From Nonomuraea fuscirosea (GTDB lineage: Bacteria; Actinomycetota; Actinomycetes; Streptosporangiales; Streptosporangiaceae): DNA of 64,000 nt. The stretch is from assembly GCF_003001935.1 (NCBI RefSeq), contig NZ_PVNG01000023.1, positions 62,001 through 126,000 of the forward strand, read 5' to 3'. The position numbers were made by a program, and so were the translations under genes. Below are positions 23,693 to 32,226 of the stretch, piece by piece. A model generated the notes under the pieces. That model saw only the letters and a program-made list of their open reading frames with translations. It did no database searches and was not told the origin of the DNA. How positions within the stretch are numbered: the stretch's first letter is position 1; every line of letters begins with the position of its first letter.

Positions 23693-24223
23693 ATGCGCAA
23701 GGTCGTGCTCTACCACCTCATGTCCCTCGACGGCATCGCGTACGAGGAGGGCGACTGGCTCGCCGACGACGGCCCCCAGCTGATCGCCTACCTCAACCGG
23801 GTCATCGCCACCCAGGACGACGTCCTGCTGGGACGCGGAACCTACGACTACTGGGCCGGCCACTGGCCCACCTCGGACTTCCAGCCGTTCGCCGGCTTCA
23901 TCAACGGCACCCGCAAGCACGTGCTCACCTCCGGCACGCCCGCTCTGTCATGGGCCGGCTCCACCTTCGTCGCCACTCCGGCGCCCGAGTACGTCACCGC
24001 GCTCAAGCAGGAGGCGGGCGGCGACATCGGCATCCACGGCAGCATCGACCTGACCCGGTCGCTGATGCGGGCCGGGCTCGTCGACGAGCTGCGGCTGGTC
24101 GTCGCACCGGCGGTGGTGGGCCGGGGCAGGCGGGTGTTCGACGGCGAGGAGGTCCGGTCGTGGCAGCTGACCGAGGTCGAACGCGGCAAGAACGGCACCT
24201 TGTTCCTCGACTACAGCCGCTGA
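23693..24223 (+). CDS. RibD C-terminal/dihydrofolate-reductase-like protein
   Basis: A 176-residue protein of the RibD_C/DHFR-like fold. It has RKVVLYHLMSLDGIAYEEGDW, the cofactor loop DDVLLGRGTYDYWAGHW, IGIHGSIDLTRSLMRAGLVDELRLVVAPAVVGRGRRVF. These small reductases are common in actinobacteria and are rarely characterised; NADPH use is likely. GGAGAAC precedes ATG 23693. It is divergent from an ArsR-like gene, a recurring pairing in this phylum. Confidence 0.9.
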   Translation: MRKVVLYHLMSLDGIAYEEGDWLADDGPQLIAYLNRVIATQDDVLLGRGTYDYWAGHWPTSDFQPFAGFINGTRKHVLTSGTPALSWAGSTFVATPAPEYVTALKQEAGGDIGIHGSIDLTRSLMRAGLVDELRLVVAPAVVGRGRRVFDGEEVRSWQLTEVERGKNGTLFLDYSR

Positions 24224-24290
24224 AGGTCCCGGGCCACAGCCGCCGGGATCGCCTCGCCCGCCGCCCGGCGGGCGGACGTAGCGTGAAGGC

Positions 24291-25106
24291 ATGTCGCCGG
24301 AGAAGGTGCACCTGACGGAGGAGAAGGCCACTCTCCTCGCCACCCTGTACGGCAGGGCGCTGGACGCCCGGTCCCCGCACCCGATCCTCGGTGACGATCT
24401 GGCCGCCGAGACGGCCGGCCGGATCGACCACGACTTCGGCGGGGTGGGCATGAACGCGGGCAGCGCCGCCGCGGTCGCGCTCAGGGCGCGGTTCCTGGAC
24501 GGGTGGGCCGCCGGGTTCCTCGACGCCCATCCCAAGGTCACCGTGCTGCATCTGGGCTGCGGGCTCGACACCCGCGTGCACCGGCTCGACCCGCCGGACT
24601 CCGTCCGCTGGTACGACGTGGACCATCCTGAGGTGGTCGAGCTGCGCCGGCGGCTGTTCCCCGAGCGCAGGGCCTACGCCACGGTCGGGACGTCGGTCAC
24701 CGACCTGGCCTGGCTGGAGCGGATCCCCGCCGACGCCCCCGCGCTGGTCGTGGCCGAGGGCCTGCTCTACTACCTGGACCCGGACGGTGGCCGGGCGCTG
24801 CTGCGGGCGATCGTGGACCGGTTCCCCAGCGGTCTGTTCGTCTTCGACGCGCTGAGCCGGTTCGGGCTGCGGCTGCAGCGGTTCAACAAGCCCGTGCGCA
24901 AGGCCGGGGCCACGATGCACTGGGGCATCGACGGCCCCGCCGAGCTGCTGGCGATCCATCCGGGCCTGCGCTGCCTGTCGGCCGTGAGCGCGTTCGACAT
25001 CGACGGGTTCGACCTGCTGTCGCCCGCGCACCGCGCCGTGGCCAGGATCGCCTCGCTGGTGCCGGGGATGCGGAGGACCGCGACGTTCTACCGGCTGGAG
25101 TTCTGA
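24291..25106 (+). CDS. LCM-type SAM-dependent methyltransferase
   Basis: A 271-residue enzyme of the leucine-carboxyl-methyltransferase-like family (PF04072), often involved in tailoring polyketides or other natural products. The SAM site is LHLGCGLDTRVHRL, followed by WYDVDHPEVVELRRRL and the motif VVAEGLLYYLDPDGG. The N-terminal helix region (EEKATLLATLYGRALDAR) fits the family. It probably methylates a carboxyl or hydroxyl group; the substrate is unknown. The last 18 bases of the gene are repeated exactly 64 bases downstream. Confidence 0.88.
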   Translation: MSPEKVHLTEEKATLLATLYGRALDARSPHPILGDDLAAETAGRIDHDFGGVGMNAGSAAAVALRARFLDGWAAGFLDAHPKVTVLHLGCGLDTRVHRLDPPDSVRWYDVDHPEVVELRRRLFPERRAYATVGTSVTDLAWLERIPADAPALVVAEGLLYYLDPDGGRALLRAIVDRFPSGLFVFDALSRFGLRLQRFNKPVRKAGATMHWGIDGPAELLAIHPGLRCLSAVSAFDIDGFDLLSPAHRAVARIASLVPGMRRTATFYRLEF

Positions 25107-25169
25107 GGACTCCGCGTCCTGCCGGCCGGACGTGCGCGGGGCGCCCGCGTGCTACCGGCTGGAGTTCTG
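25088..25169. repeat. Exact 18-bp direct repeat bridging two gene ends
   Basis: ctaccggctggagttctg occurs at 25088-25105 and again at 25152-25169. The first copy encodes the C-terminus of the methyltransferase on the plus strand. The second copy encodes the C-terminus and stop of the small minus-strand gene. Confidence 0.85.
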
Positions 25170-25280
25170 CGGGGCGCCGCCGTTGTCACGCCGGTCCAGC
25201 GCCATCTGCACGGCCTCGACCGCCTCGTCCTCGTGGTCGTCGGCACGGTTCCAGGCATACATCTCGTACATCTCACTCAT
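25152..25280 (-). CDS. Small acidic protein of 42 residues, unknown function
   Basis: An open reading frame of 43 codons begins MSEMYEMYAWNRADDHEDEA and ends in a polar tail, NGGAPQNSSR. It is acidic in the middle and predicted largely helical. About nine in ten third positions are G or C, matching real genes here and unlike random frames. The N-terminal motif MYEMYAWNR is distinctive; I do not recognise an assigned function. The ribosome-binding site is weak. Two hairpins (25319-25338 and 25352-25368) lie in its presumed 5' leader. It sits downstream of the serA terminator on the same strand, so it needs its own promoter. Confidence 0.6.
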   Translation of the reverse strand: MSEMYEMYAWNRADDHEDEAVEAVQMALDRRDNGGAPQNSSR

Positions 25281-25539
25281 CTCATTTCGCGGACGTCGTT
25301 CGACTGGGAAGCCGGACTCCGGTCGGGAATCCGACCGGGCCTGATCTCGTGGTCCGGGTCACGGACCGGACGAAGGGACTTATCGGCCGACGCACACGCC
25401 GCACACCGCGGCGAGTCGTCGACCTGCCCTAACAGGCCCCGCCGCGGCAGGTAATAAGTACGAGAACCTGGCGCATTACCGGTAAGAGTACCTGAGCATA
25501 CTGCTCGGATGTCCTACTATCTCGCATCGTGAGACAAGA
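25281..25539 (-). promoter_or_regulatory. Promoter and structured leader region of the small gene
   Basis: This stretch holds no other gene. Two hairpins occur: ccggtcgg/ccgaccgg (25319-25338) and ggtccg/cggacc (25352-25368). Farther upstream, around 25448-25500, are AT-richer blocks with near-repeats (aggtaataagtacgagaacc and cggtaagagtacc), a likely promoter zone. No known riboswitch core was recognised. Confidence 0.4.
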
Positions 25540-25568
25540 AAGGCCGTCCCGTGAAACGGAACGGCCTT
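25540..25568 (-). terminator. Intrinsic terminator of serA
   Basis: Arms aaggccgt and acggcctt, extended inside by ccgt/acgg, form a hairpin. On the minus strand it is followed by TTTCTTG. It lies 27 bases past the serA stop. Confidence 0.85.
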
Positions 25569-25595
25569 CCCCACTGATCGGACGAGGCGGGTGTG

Positions 25596-27185
25596 TCAGT
25601 CCTCCAGGTCCACCGAGCGACCGCTCTCGGCGCCGATCTCGGCGCCGATCTGCTCGACGACCTCGGCCGGGATGGCCGAGTCGACGGTCAGCGCGATGAG
25701 CGCCTTGCCGCCCTTGACGTCACGGGCCACCTGCATCGAGGCGATGTTGATGCCGTGCTCGCCGAGAAGGCGGCCCACCACGCCGACGATGCCGGGGCGG
25801 TCGGCGTAGGTGAGGAAGCAGAGGTGAGCCGTCGGCTCGATCTCCATCTCGTAGCCGTTGACCTCGACGATCTTGGTGATCTGCCGGGGGCCGGACAGCG
25901 TGCCCGAGACCGAGACCGCGCGGCCGTCGGCCAGCACGCCGCGCACCGTCACCACGTTGCGCCAGTCGGGACTCTCGGTGCTGGTCACCAGCTCGACGGC
26001 GATGCCGCGGTCTTTGGCCAGCAGCGGCGCGTTGACGTAGGTGACCTGCTCCTCGACCACGTCGGCGAAGACGCCCTTGAGCGCGGCCAGCTCGATCACC
26101 CGGACGTCCTGGGCGGCGATCTCGCCGCGCACCTCGACGTCGAGCTTGGTGGCGACCTCGCCCGCCAGCGCGGTGAAGACCCGGCCGAGCTTCTCGGCCA
26201 GCGGCAGGCCCGGCTTGACGTCCTCGGCCACGGCGCCGCCCTGGACGTTGACGGCGTCCGGCACGAACTCGCCCGCGAGCGCCAGCTTCACGCTGCGCGC
26301 GACCTGGGTGCCGGCCTTCTCCTGGGCCTCGTGGGTGGAGGCGCCCAGGTGCGGCGTGACGACGACCTGGTCCAGCTCGAACAGCGGGCTGTCGGTGCAC
26401 GGCTCCTTGGCGAACACGTCCAGGCCGGCTCCCGCGACCCGGCCCTCCTTGATCGCCGAGTAGAGCGCGGCCTCGTCCACGATGCCGCCGCGGGCGACGT
26501 TGACGATGCGCACGCTCGGCTTGACCTTGTGCAGCGCCTCGTCGCCGATGATGCCCAGGGTCTCCTTGGTCTTCGGCAGGTGCACCGTGATGAAGTCGGC
26601 CTGCTTGAAGACCTCGTCGAGGCTCACCAGCTTCACGCCGAGCTGCGCGGCGCGGGCCGGCGGCAGGTAGGGGTCGTAGGCGATGATCTCGACGCCGAAC
26701 GGCTGCAGCCGCTGCGCCACGAGCTGACCGATCTTGCCGAAGCCGAGGATGCCGACGACCTTCTCGTCCAGCTCGACACCGGTGTACTTGGACCGCTTCC
26801 ACTCGCCGTTCTTCAGCGCGGAGTGCGCCTGGGCCGTGTTGCGGGCGCTGGCCAGGACGAGGGCGACGGTCTGCTCGGCGGCGCTGGTGATGTTGGAGGT
26901 CGGCGCGTTGACGACCATGACACCGGCCTTGGTCGCCGCCTCGACGTCGACGTTGTCGAGACCGACGCCGGCGCGGGCGACGACGCGCAGCTTGGGGGCC
27001 GCGGCGATGGCCTCGGCGTCGACCTGCGTGGCGGAGCGGACGATCAGCGCGTCCACGTCGGCGAGGGCGGGCAGGAACTGGGACCGGTCGGCGCCGTCGG
27101 TGTGGCGGACCTCGAAATCCGCACCGAGTACGGCGAGGCCAGCCTCGGACAGCTCCTCTGCGACCAGAACGACGGGCTTGTTCAC
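25596..27185 (-). CDS. serA: D-3-phosphoglycerate dehydrogenase
   Basis: A 529-residue enzyme, the first step of serine synthesis (3-phosphoglycerate to 3-phosphohydroxypyruvate, NAD+). The nucleotide fold has VVGILGFGKIGQLVAQRL. Catalytic residues are in VNVARGGIVDEAAL, GLDVFAKEP and VVTPHLGASTHEAQEKAG. An intervening domain and a C-terminal ACT domain (HLCFLTYADRPGIVGVVGRL, ASMQVARD) make it the long, serine-regulated type, as in Mycobacterium. The start is GTG 27185 after AAAGGA. A 14-bp palindrome overlaps the probable promoter. Confidence 0.96.
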   Translation of the reverse strand: MNKPVVLVAEELSEAGLAVLGADFEVRHTDGADRSQFLPALADVDALIVRSATQVDAEAIAAAPKLRVVARAGVGLDNVDVEAATKAGVMVVNAPTSNITSAAEQTVALVLASARNTAQAHSALKNGEWKRSKYTGVELDEKVVGILGFGKIGQLVAQRLQPFGVEIIAYDPYLPPARAAQLGVKLVSLDEVFKQADFITVHLPKTKETLGIIGDEALHKVKPSVRIVNVARGGIVDEAALYSAIKEGRVAGAGLDVFAKEPCTDSPLFELDQVVVTPHLGASTHEAQEKAGTQVARSVKLALAGEFVPDAVNVQGGAVAEDVKPGLPLAEKLGRVFTALAGEVATKLDVEVRGEIAAQDVRVIELAALKGVFADVVEEQVTYVNAPLLAKDRGIAVELVTSTESPDWRNVVTVRGVLADGRAVSVSGTLSGPRQITKIVEVNGYEMEIEPTAHLCFLTYADRPGIVGVVGRLLGEHGINIASMQVARDVKGGKALIALTVDSAIPAEVVEQIGAEIGAESGRSVDLED

Positions 27186-27256
27186 AGGTGTGGATCCTTT
27201 TGGTCACGGCGGCTTGGGAGGGTTCACGTCCATGGATCCCCCCGGCGGTCCCACAG

Positions 27257-27286
27257 AGTCTAACCGCCGCTTGTGAACGCGTTCAC
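27257..27286 (-). promoter_or_regulatory. serA promoter with overlapping palindrome
   Basis: On the minus strand TAGACT (27262-27257) is a good -10 candidate. The perfect palindrome GTGAACGCGTTCAC (27273-27286) overlaps the spacer and -35 position. It looks like an operator for a dimeric repressor. The first 65 or so bases of the transcript would be untranslated. Confidence 0.55.
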
Positions 27287-27427
27287 GAGGGACCCACCAT
27301 GTGAGACGGGGACCGGCGTACCCACCGCTCGGCAAACTCATCCACTCTGAATGCATCTTTGTCTTGATCGGGAGATTTATTGGCCATTAGCCTGATAAGC
27401 CGTGGCCGACTACCTATGGTTCGTCAT

Positions 27428-28282
27428 ATGAGCATCGGGAATCCTGCGCTTGCCGACGTGCTCGCCCAGCATGGCGCTCCGCATCGCCTGCTGGGCGCTC
27501 TTGCCGACGGTGGAGTCCTGGTGGCAGTGCGACCAGATCGTTCCGTCGTCCTGGGGACGACGCAGGCGGGTGACCGAGTGCTGCTCGGATACACCAGCGC
27601 CGCTACCTATGCCAGGCACCGCGGCAGCCATTCCCTCTCGGCGTGCGACGCCGACACCATCCTGGACATCCAGCGCGTCACCGGAGTGCGCGAGATCGTC
27701 ATCGACGCGGCCGGACCAGCCGCCGCGGCCGTGCCCATCGACGACCTCCAGCGCTTCATCACCACGACGCGCACGGGACCGACGCCCGTCCTGTCGGGGG
27801 CCGTGCCGGCCGCCTACGCGACGGGCGCCATGGCCACCGTGTCGCGCGGTGCCGCGCTGGCCCAGGTGGCCCCGCCGACGCCGCACGCCCCCACGCTGCC
27901 CTGGGTGCCCGCGCCCCGGCCGCACCTGTCGGGGCCGATGCAGCAGGTGGACCCGGGATATCGGCGGTGCACGCATCCGATCCTGCCCGCGCTGCGGAAG
28001 GCGATCGGGTACCTGCTCATGGACTTCCCGCTGGTGCACCACGTCTGGATCTCGGAGGCCCGCACGGCGTCCGGGGCGCCGGGGATCATGCTGCACGTGA
28101 AGGTGCACATGTCGGCGGCCGAGGACGTCGTACGCGACCTGCACCGCCTGGTACGCGCCCGGCTGCCGCAGTTCGCCGCGTCCGGTGCGCCGATCCTCAT
28201 GGCCAGGGTGGCCGACTCGCGCAGCGAGCAGCGGATGATCGAGATCGGCGCGCACGTGGTCTGCGCCAACGTGTCCGACTGA
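27428..28282 (+). CDS. SseB-family protein with C-terminal domain
   Basis: A 284-residue protein. The N-terminal half (LADVLAQHGAPHRLLGALADGGVLVAVRPDRSVVLG through DDLQRFITTTRTGPTPVL) has the SseB fold (enhanced serine sensitivity). The C-terminal part (RKAIGYLLMDFPLVHHVWISEAR through EQRMIEIGAHVVCANV) resembles SseB_C. Between them is a Pro-rich linker. SseB function is unclear; the link with serine makes its position divergent from serA notable. ATG 27428 lies seven bases after TATGGT, so translation may be leaderless. Confidence 0.8.
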   Translation: MSIGNPALADVLAQHGAPHRLLGALADGGVLVAVRPDRSVVLGTTQAGDRVLLGYTSAATYARHRGSHSLSACDADTILDIQRVTGVREIVIDAAGPAAAAVPIDDLQRFITTTRTGPTPVLSGAVPAAYATGAMATVSRGAALAQVAPPTPHAPTLPWVPAPRPHLSGPMQQVDPGYRRCTHPILPALRKAIGYLLMDFPLVHHVWISEARTASGAPGIMLHVKVHMSAAEDVVRDLHRLVRARLPQFAASGAPILMARVADSRSEQRMIEIGAHVVCANVSD

Positions 28283-28373
28283 ACGGGCTCGGGCCGAGCG
28301 GGTCGGACCGAACGGGCGGGTTCGCGAAAAGTGGGCCCTCCCGGACCGGCCCCCGCTCGGCTTCAATGAGGGA

Positions 28374-29735
28374 ATGATCACACCGGCGGCCGGCACGGCC
28401 ACCGTTCCGAAGGGCGTGCGCCTCGGTTACGGGGTGGGCTCCTTCTGCACCGCCACGGTCAACGCCGTGCCGGGCCTGCTGCTGCTGTTCTACATGACGA
28501 ACTTCCTGGCCGTGCCCGCGTGGCTGGCCGGCGTGGTCGTCACCGCGCCCAAGGTCTGGGACCTGATCATCAATCCGCTGGTCGGGCGCTGGTCGGACCG
28601 GACCACCTCGCGCTGGGGGCCGCGCCGGCCCTGGCTGCTGGCCGGGGCGTGCACGCTGCCGGTCGCGTTCTTCCTGGTCTTCGCCGGGCCGCCGCTGACC
28701 GGGGTGCCGGCCGCGCTCTACGTCGGGCTCTGCTTCATGGCCACGGCGACCGCGTACGCGCTGTTCGAGGTGCCGTACAAGGCGATGCCGGGCGAGATGA
28801 CGCACGACTACCACGAGCGCACGTCGCTGCTGCAGTGGCGGATGGTGTTCATCGGCGCGGCCACCGCGATCAGCGGCGTGCTGGCCCCGGCCATCGCCCA
28901 CAGCGAGGGCGTGGACGGCACGCTGGGCAGCTACCGGCTGATGGCGCTGACGATCGCGATCGTGCTGTTCGCGGCCATGCTCGGCTCCTTCTTCGGCACC
29001 GCCCGCGCCCCCATGACCGGCGCCCCCGAAGGGGATCGGGGCACGTGGCGGGAGCAGTTCGCGGCGATCAAGGGCAACTCGGCGTTCGTGTGGCTGACCG
29101 TGCTGGCCTGCGTCCAGATGCTGGCGGTCAGCATGATGCTGGCGGCGGCGCCGTACTTCGCGACGTACACGCTGGGCTCCTCGGGGGCCACGCAGACGCT
29201 CTTCGCCGTGCTGGTCGGGCCGATCCTGCTGACCATGCCGCTGTGGGTGCGCGTGGCCAGGCGCCTCGACAAGCGCGGCGCGATGGTGGTGGCGGCGCTG
29301 CTGTTCGGGGCCGGGACGACGGCCGCCATGGCGACGCCGCTGTTCGGCCCGATCTGGGCGCACGTCACGATCCTGGTGGTGGGCGTCGGGTACGCGGGCG
29401 TGCAGCTCATGCAGTTCTCCATGCTCGCCGACGTGATCGCGGTGGACGCGGCCAGGACGGGCAAGCGGCGGGCCGGCGTGCTGACCGGGCTGTGGACGGC
29501 GATCGAGAGCGGGTTCAGCTCGTTCGGCGCGCTGATCTTCGGGGTGATCCTGTCGATCAGCGGCTTCGTCGAGTCCCAGCCGAGCAAACCGGTCGAGCAG
29601 CCGGACAGCGCGGTGACCGCGGTCCTCATCGGACAGACCACGGTCCCCGCGCTGATCATCTTCGCGTCGGTGCTGATAACGCTGAAGTACCGCCTCACGC
29701 CACCCGGCGAGCCGGAGCCGGCCGCGTCCGAGTGA
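28374..29735 (+). CDS. MFS/GPH-family sugar:cation symporter
   Basis: A 453-residue membrane protein with about twelve helices. The family signature PKVWDLIINPLVGRWSDRTTSRWGPRRPWLLAG and the mid segment YKAMPGEMTHDYHERTSLLQWRMVFIG are typical of the glycoside-pentoside-hexuronide symporters related to MelB. It probably takes up a glycoside or similar solute with Na+ or H+. It is a single gene whose 3' end overlaps the convergent ABC permease by 41 bases. No sugar enzymes lie beside it, so the substrate is open. Confidence 0.9.
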   Translation: MITPAAGTATVPKGVRLGYGVGSFCTATVNAVPGLLLLFYMTNFLAVPAWLAGVVVTAPKVWDLIINPLVGRWSDRTTSRWGPRRPWLLAGACTLPVAFFLVFAGPPLTGVPAALYVGLCFMATATAYALFEVPYKAMPGEMTHDYHERTSLLQWRMVFIGAATAISGVLAPAIAHSEGVDGTLGSYRLMALTIAIVLFAAMLGSFFGTARAPMTGAPEGDRGTWREQFAAIKGNSAFVWLTVLACVQMLAVSMMLAAAPYFATYTLGSSGATQTLFAVLVGPILLTMPLWVRVARRLDKRGAMVVAALLFGAGTTAAMATPLFGPIWAHVTILVVGVGYAGVQLMQFSMLADVIAVDAARTGKRRAGVLTGLWTAIESGFSSFGALIFGVILSISGFVESQPSKPVEQPDSAVTAVLIGQTTVPALIIFASVLITLKYRLTPPGEPEPAASE

Positions 29736-32226
29736 ACGCCCCGGCGAGCAGCGCCGCCAGCAGGGGCAGCCCCAGCACGAGCACGGCCAGGAAGGGCCAC
29801 GGCATCGCCAGGCCGCCGGACACGCGCGCCGTCCGCAGGCCCTGCGTCATGGCCGTGGCGGTCACCAGGCCCGCCACCAGGCCCGTGACGGCGCCCAGCC
29901 CCGCGATGTAACCGGCCTGCGCCGCCACCACCAGCCTGCGGGTCAGGGGACGGCCGCCCACGGCCGACAGGATGTCGAGATCGCGGCGCATGTCGGCCGC
30001 GGCCAAGCCCGTGGCCGCGAAGGTGCCGCCGAGCACCAGGATCACGGCCGCGGCCAGCAGCGCTCCGAGCATGAGGGCGTACTGCTCGTCGCTGTCGTCG
30101 TCGATGACGACGACCGCCGCGCCGATCGCCAGCGCCTGCAGGTCCGGCTCCAGCTGGTCCGGCACGGGTTGGGGCAGCGTGGCGTACAGCCTCCGCTCGG
30201 CGGTCTCGAACCCGGCCTTCTTCAGGGCCGACGCGGGGATCACGGCGCCGCCCTGGCCGGCCTGGGCGGCACCGGCCCGCACCGCCGGGATGCGGATCGG
30301 GACCCCGTCGGCGTCCTCCCCTCCTTGGACGGTCACGTCCAGGGCGCCGTCGCTGATCAGCCGGGGGTCGAACACCACGGCCCGGCCGGCCGCCAGCGCG
30401 GCCTCGGCCGACGGGTCCCGCCGCCCCTGGAGGAGGGCGAGCAGCCGGGCGTCGCCGGTGATCGGGAGGTCGAACGGCGATCCGTAGTAGGGGGAGGAGG
30501 TCCCATCCGCCGGTGACCGCAGGAAGGTCGCCAGCTCCCGCCCCTGGTCGTCCACCGCCGCGAGCCCGGGGACGAAGGTCGCCGCGGGCAACCGCTCACG
30601 CATGGCGGCGCGCACCTCCGACCAGACGTGATCGTCGGCGCTCTGACCGTAGACGACCAGGGTGCCCTCGGGCGCCGCGGGCCTGGACTCCTCGCGGCGC
30701 TCGGCGTACGTCGTGTGGTACGCGATGCCGACCGTGACCGCGCCCATCGTGGCCGCCATGACGGCCGCCACCGCCGAGGCCGTGCGGGCGCGATGGCGGG
30801 CGCCGTCCCGGATCGACAGCCGCGCCGGCAGCGGCAGGCGGGCGGCGAGCCGTCCGGTACGGGCCACGAGCCACGGCGTCAGCGCGATCAGCCCGAAGAG
30901 CGTCACCGTGGCCGAGGCCACCACGCCGAGGTCGTTCCTCGACGCGACGGTGAACATCATGGCCACTCCCAGCAGCACCAGCACGAGCCCGAGCACCGGA
31001 ACGCCCACACGCTCACGCGCCTTCGCCGCGCGCCCGGCGAGCACCTGGGCCGGGCTCTGCCGCGCCGCCCCGGCAGCCGGGGCCATCGCCGCCACCAGAG
31101 CGCTGACCAGGCCGAGCGCCGCGACGCCGAGCACCTGCCACCACGGGATGTCCGGTGGCCCGCTGGTCCAGTCCAGGTATCTGGCCGCGACCGCCTCGGC
31201 GATCGCGCCCGCGCCGACGCCCAGTGCGGCGCCGATCAGGGCCGCGGCGCCGCCCAGGAGCAGGCCGTCGGCCAGCACGATCGTGCGCAGGTGACGCGGC
31301 GAGCCACCCTGCGCGGCGATGGTGGCCAGCTCCCTGCCGCGCCGGCGCAGCCCGACGGCGAACGCGGGCCCGGCCAGCAGCACCGTCTGCGTGACGACGA
31401 GCAGCACGGCGATGGCCGTCCACAACCGCTGGTCAGGGCGGCTGGAACCCGCGTCGAAGGCGTCCGTGCGGGGGCTCTCGACGACGGCTCGGGAGGCCAC
31501 GCGCACTCCCGCCCGGTTCAGCCGTTTCACGTCCTGCCAGGTGACGGGGGCCGGGGTGTCGGCCAGCCAGCCGGGGCCGCGCCAGGTTCCCTCGGGCGGT
31601 CGTACGGAGTCGTACAGGGCGACGACCTCGCTGATCCCCGGGCGGTTCGGGTGCTCGACGACGCCCACGACGCGCTTCGGCTCGCCGCTCCGGCTCACCT
31701 GGAGCGTGCTCCCGACGGTGACGCCCGCGTCGAGCAGCGCGGGCGTGACGGCGATCTCCTGCGGCGTCGCGGGGTGGCGGCCGCGCACGAGCGGCCTGAC
31801 GCCGGTGCCGAGCGGATCGCGCAGGTCGATCTCCAGCAGGTCCACCCGGCCGAAGCCGGCCGGCAGGCGGGCCTCGGTCGTGTACTGGTGGAAGGGCAGC
31901 AGCCGGCCGCCGGTCAGCGCGGTGACCTCGGCGGTGGTCCAGCCAGGTGGTCGTGCTCCCGTCTGCGGCTGGTCGCCGAACCTGCCGGCCGGCTCCTGGG
32001 TGATGGGTGTCCTGCGCAGGTGCGCGTACACGACCGCGTCGGCGACCGGGCCCAGCCGGGAGGGCAGCTCGTCGCGCGCGGACAGGTTCGTCGTCTGCGA
32101 CAGCGTGAGCAGCCCGGTGATGAGCAGAACCGGCAGCCCGATCATCACCATGATCAGCGCGCTGCGGCCCTTGGCGCGGGCGGCGTCCCTGCGGGAGATG
32201 CGCAGTGCGGCGCGGAACGCGCTCAC
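29695..32226 (-). CDS. FtsX/MacB-type ABC transporter permease
   Basis: An 843-residue permease with two FtsX-like domains, the usual duplicated plan of large actinobacterial exporters. An N-terminal helix (ALIMVMIGLPVLLITGLLTLSQ) precedes a big extracellular domain. Three helices follow around residues 270-400 with RRRGRELATIAAQGGSPRHLRTIVLADG, and a second set is at the C-terminus with RRDLDILSAVGGRPLTRRLVVAAQ. It works with the ATPase encoded just upstream on the same strand (four-base overlap). Such exporters move peptides, lipids or antibiotics. Its stop lies inside the convergent MFS gene. Confidence 0.92.
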   Translation of the reverse strand: MSAFRAALRISRRDAARAKGRSALIMVMIGLPVLLITGLLTLSQTTNLSARDELPSRLGPVADAVVYAHLRRTPITQEPAGRFGDQPQTGARPPGWTTAEVTALTGGRLLPFHQYTTEARLPAGFGRVDLLEIDLRDPLGTGVRPLVRGRHPATPQEIAVTPALLDAGVTVGSTLQVSRSGEPKRVVGVVEHPNRPGISEVVALYDSVRPPEGTWRGPGWLADTPAPVTWQDVKRLNRAGVRVASRAVVESPRTDAFDAGSSRPDQRLWTAIAVLLVVTQTVLLAGPAFAVGLRRRGRELATIAAQGGSPRHLRTIVLADGLLLGGAAALIGAALGVGAGAIAEAVAARYLDWTSGPPDIPWWQVLGVAALGLVSALVAAMAPAAGAARQSPAQVLAGRAAKARERVGVPVLGLVLVLLGVAMMFTVASRNDLGVVASATVTLFGLIALTPWLVARTGRLAARLPLPARLSIRDGARHRARTASAVAAVMAATMGAVTVGIAYHTTYAERREESRPAAPEGTLVVYGQSADDHVWSEVRAAMRERLPAATFVPGLAAVDDQGRELATFLRSPADGTSSPYYGSPFDLPITGDARLLALLQGRRDPSAEAALAAGRAVVFDPRLISDGALDVTVQGGEDADGVPIRIPAVRAGAAQAGQGGAVIPASALKKAGFETAERRLYATLPQPVPDQLEPDLQALAIGAAVVVIDDDSDEQYALMLGALLAAAVILVLGGTFAATGLAAADMRRDLDILSAVGGRPLTRRLVVAAQAGYIAGLGAVTGLVAGLVTATAMTQGLRTARVSGGLAMPWPFLAVLVLGLPLLAALLAGAFTRTRPAPARRVA

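Noticed and set aside
25149..25454. A 101-codon plus-strand frame downstream of the methyltransferase
   Set aside because: Its codon third positions do not show the strong GC bias of real genes here, whereas the overlapping 42-codon minus-strand frame does.
27204..27233. Nine-residue frame MDVNPPKPP in the serA leader
   Set aside because: It has no Ser, Gly or regulatory codon run and no attached hairpin or terminator, so attenuation is not supported.
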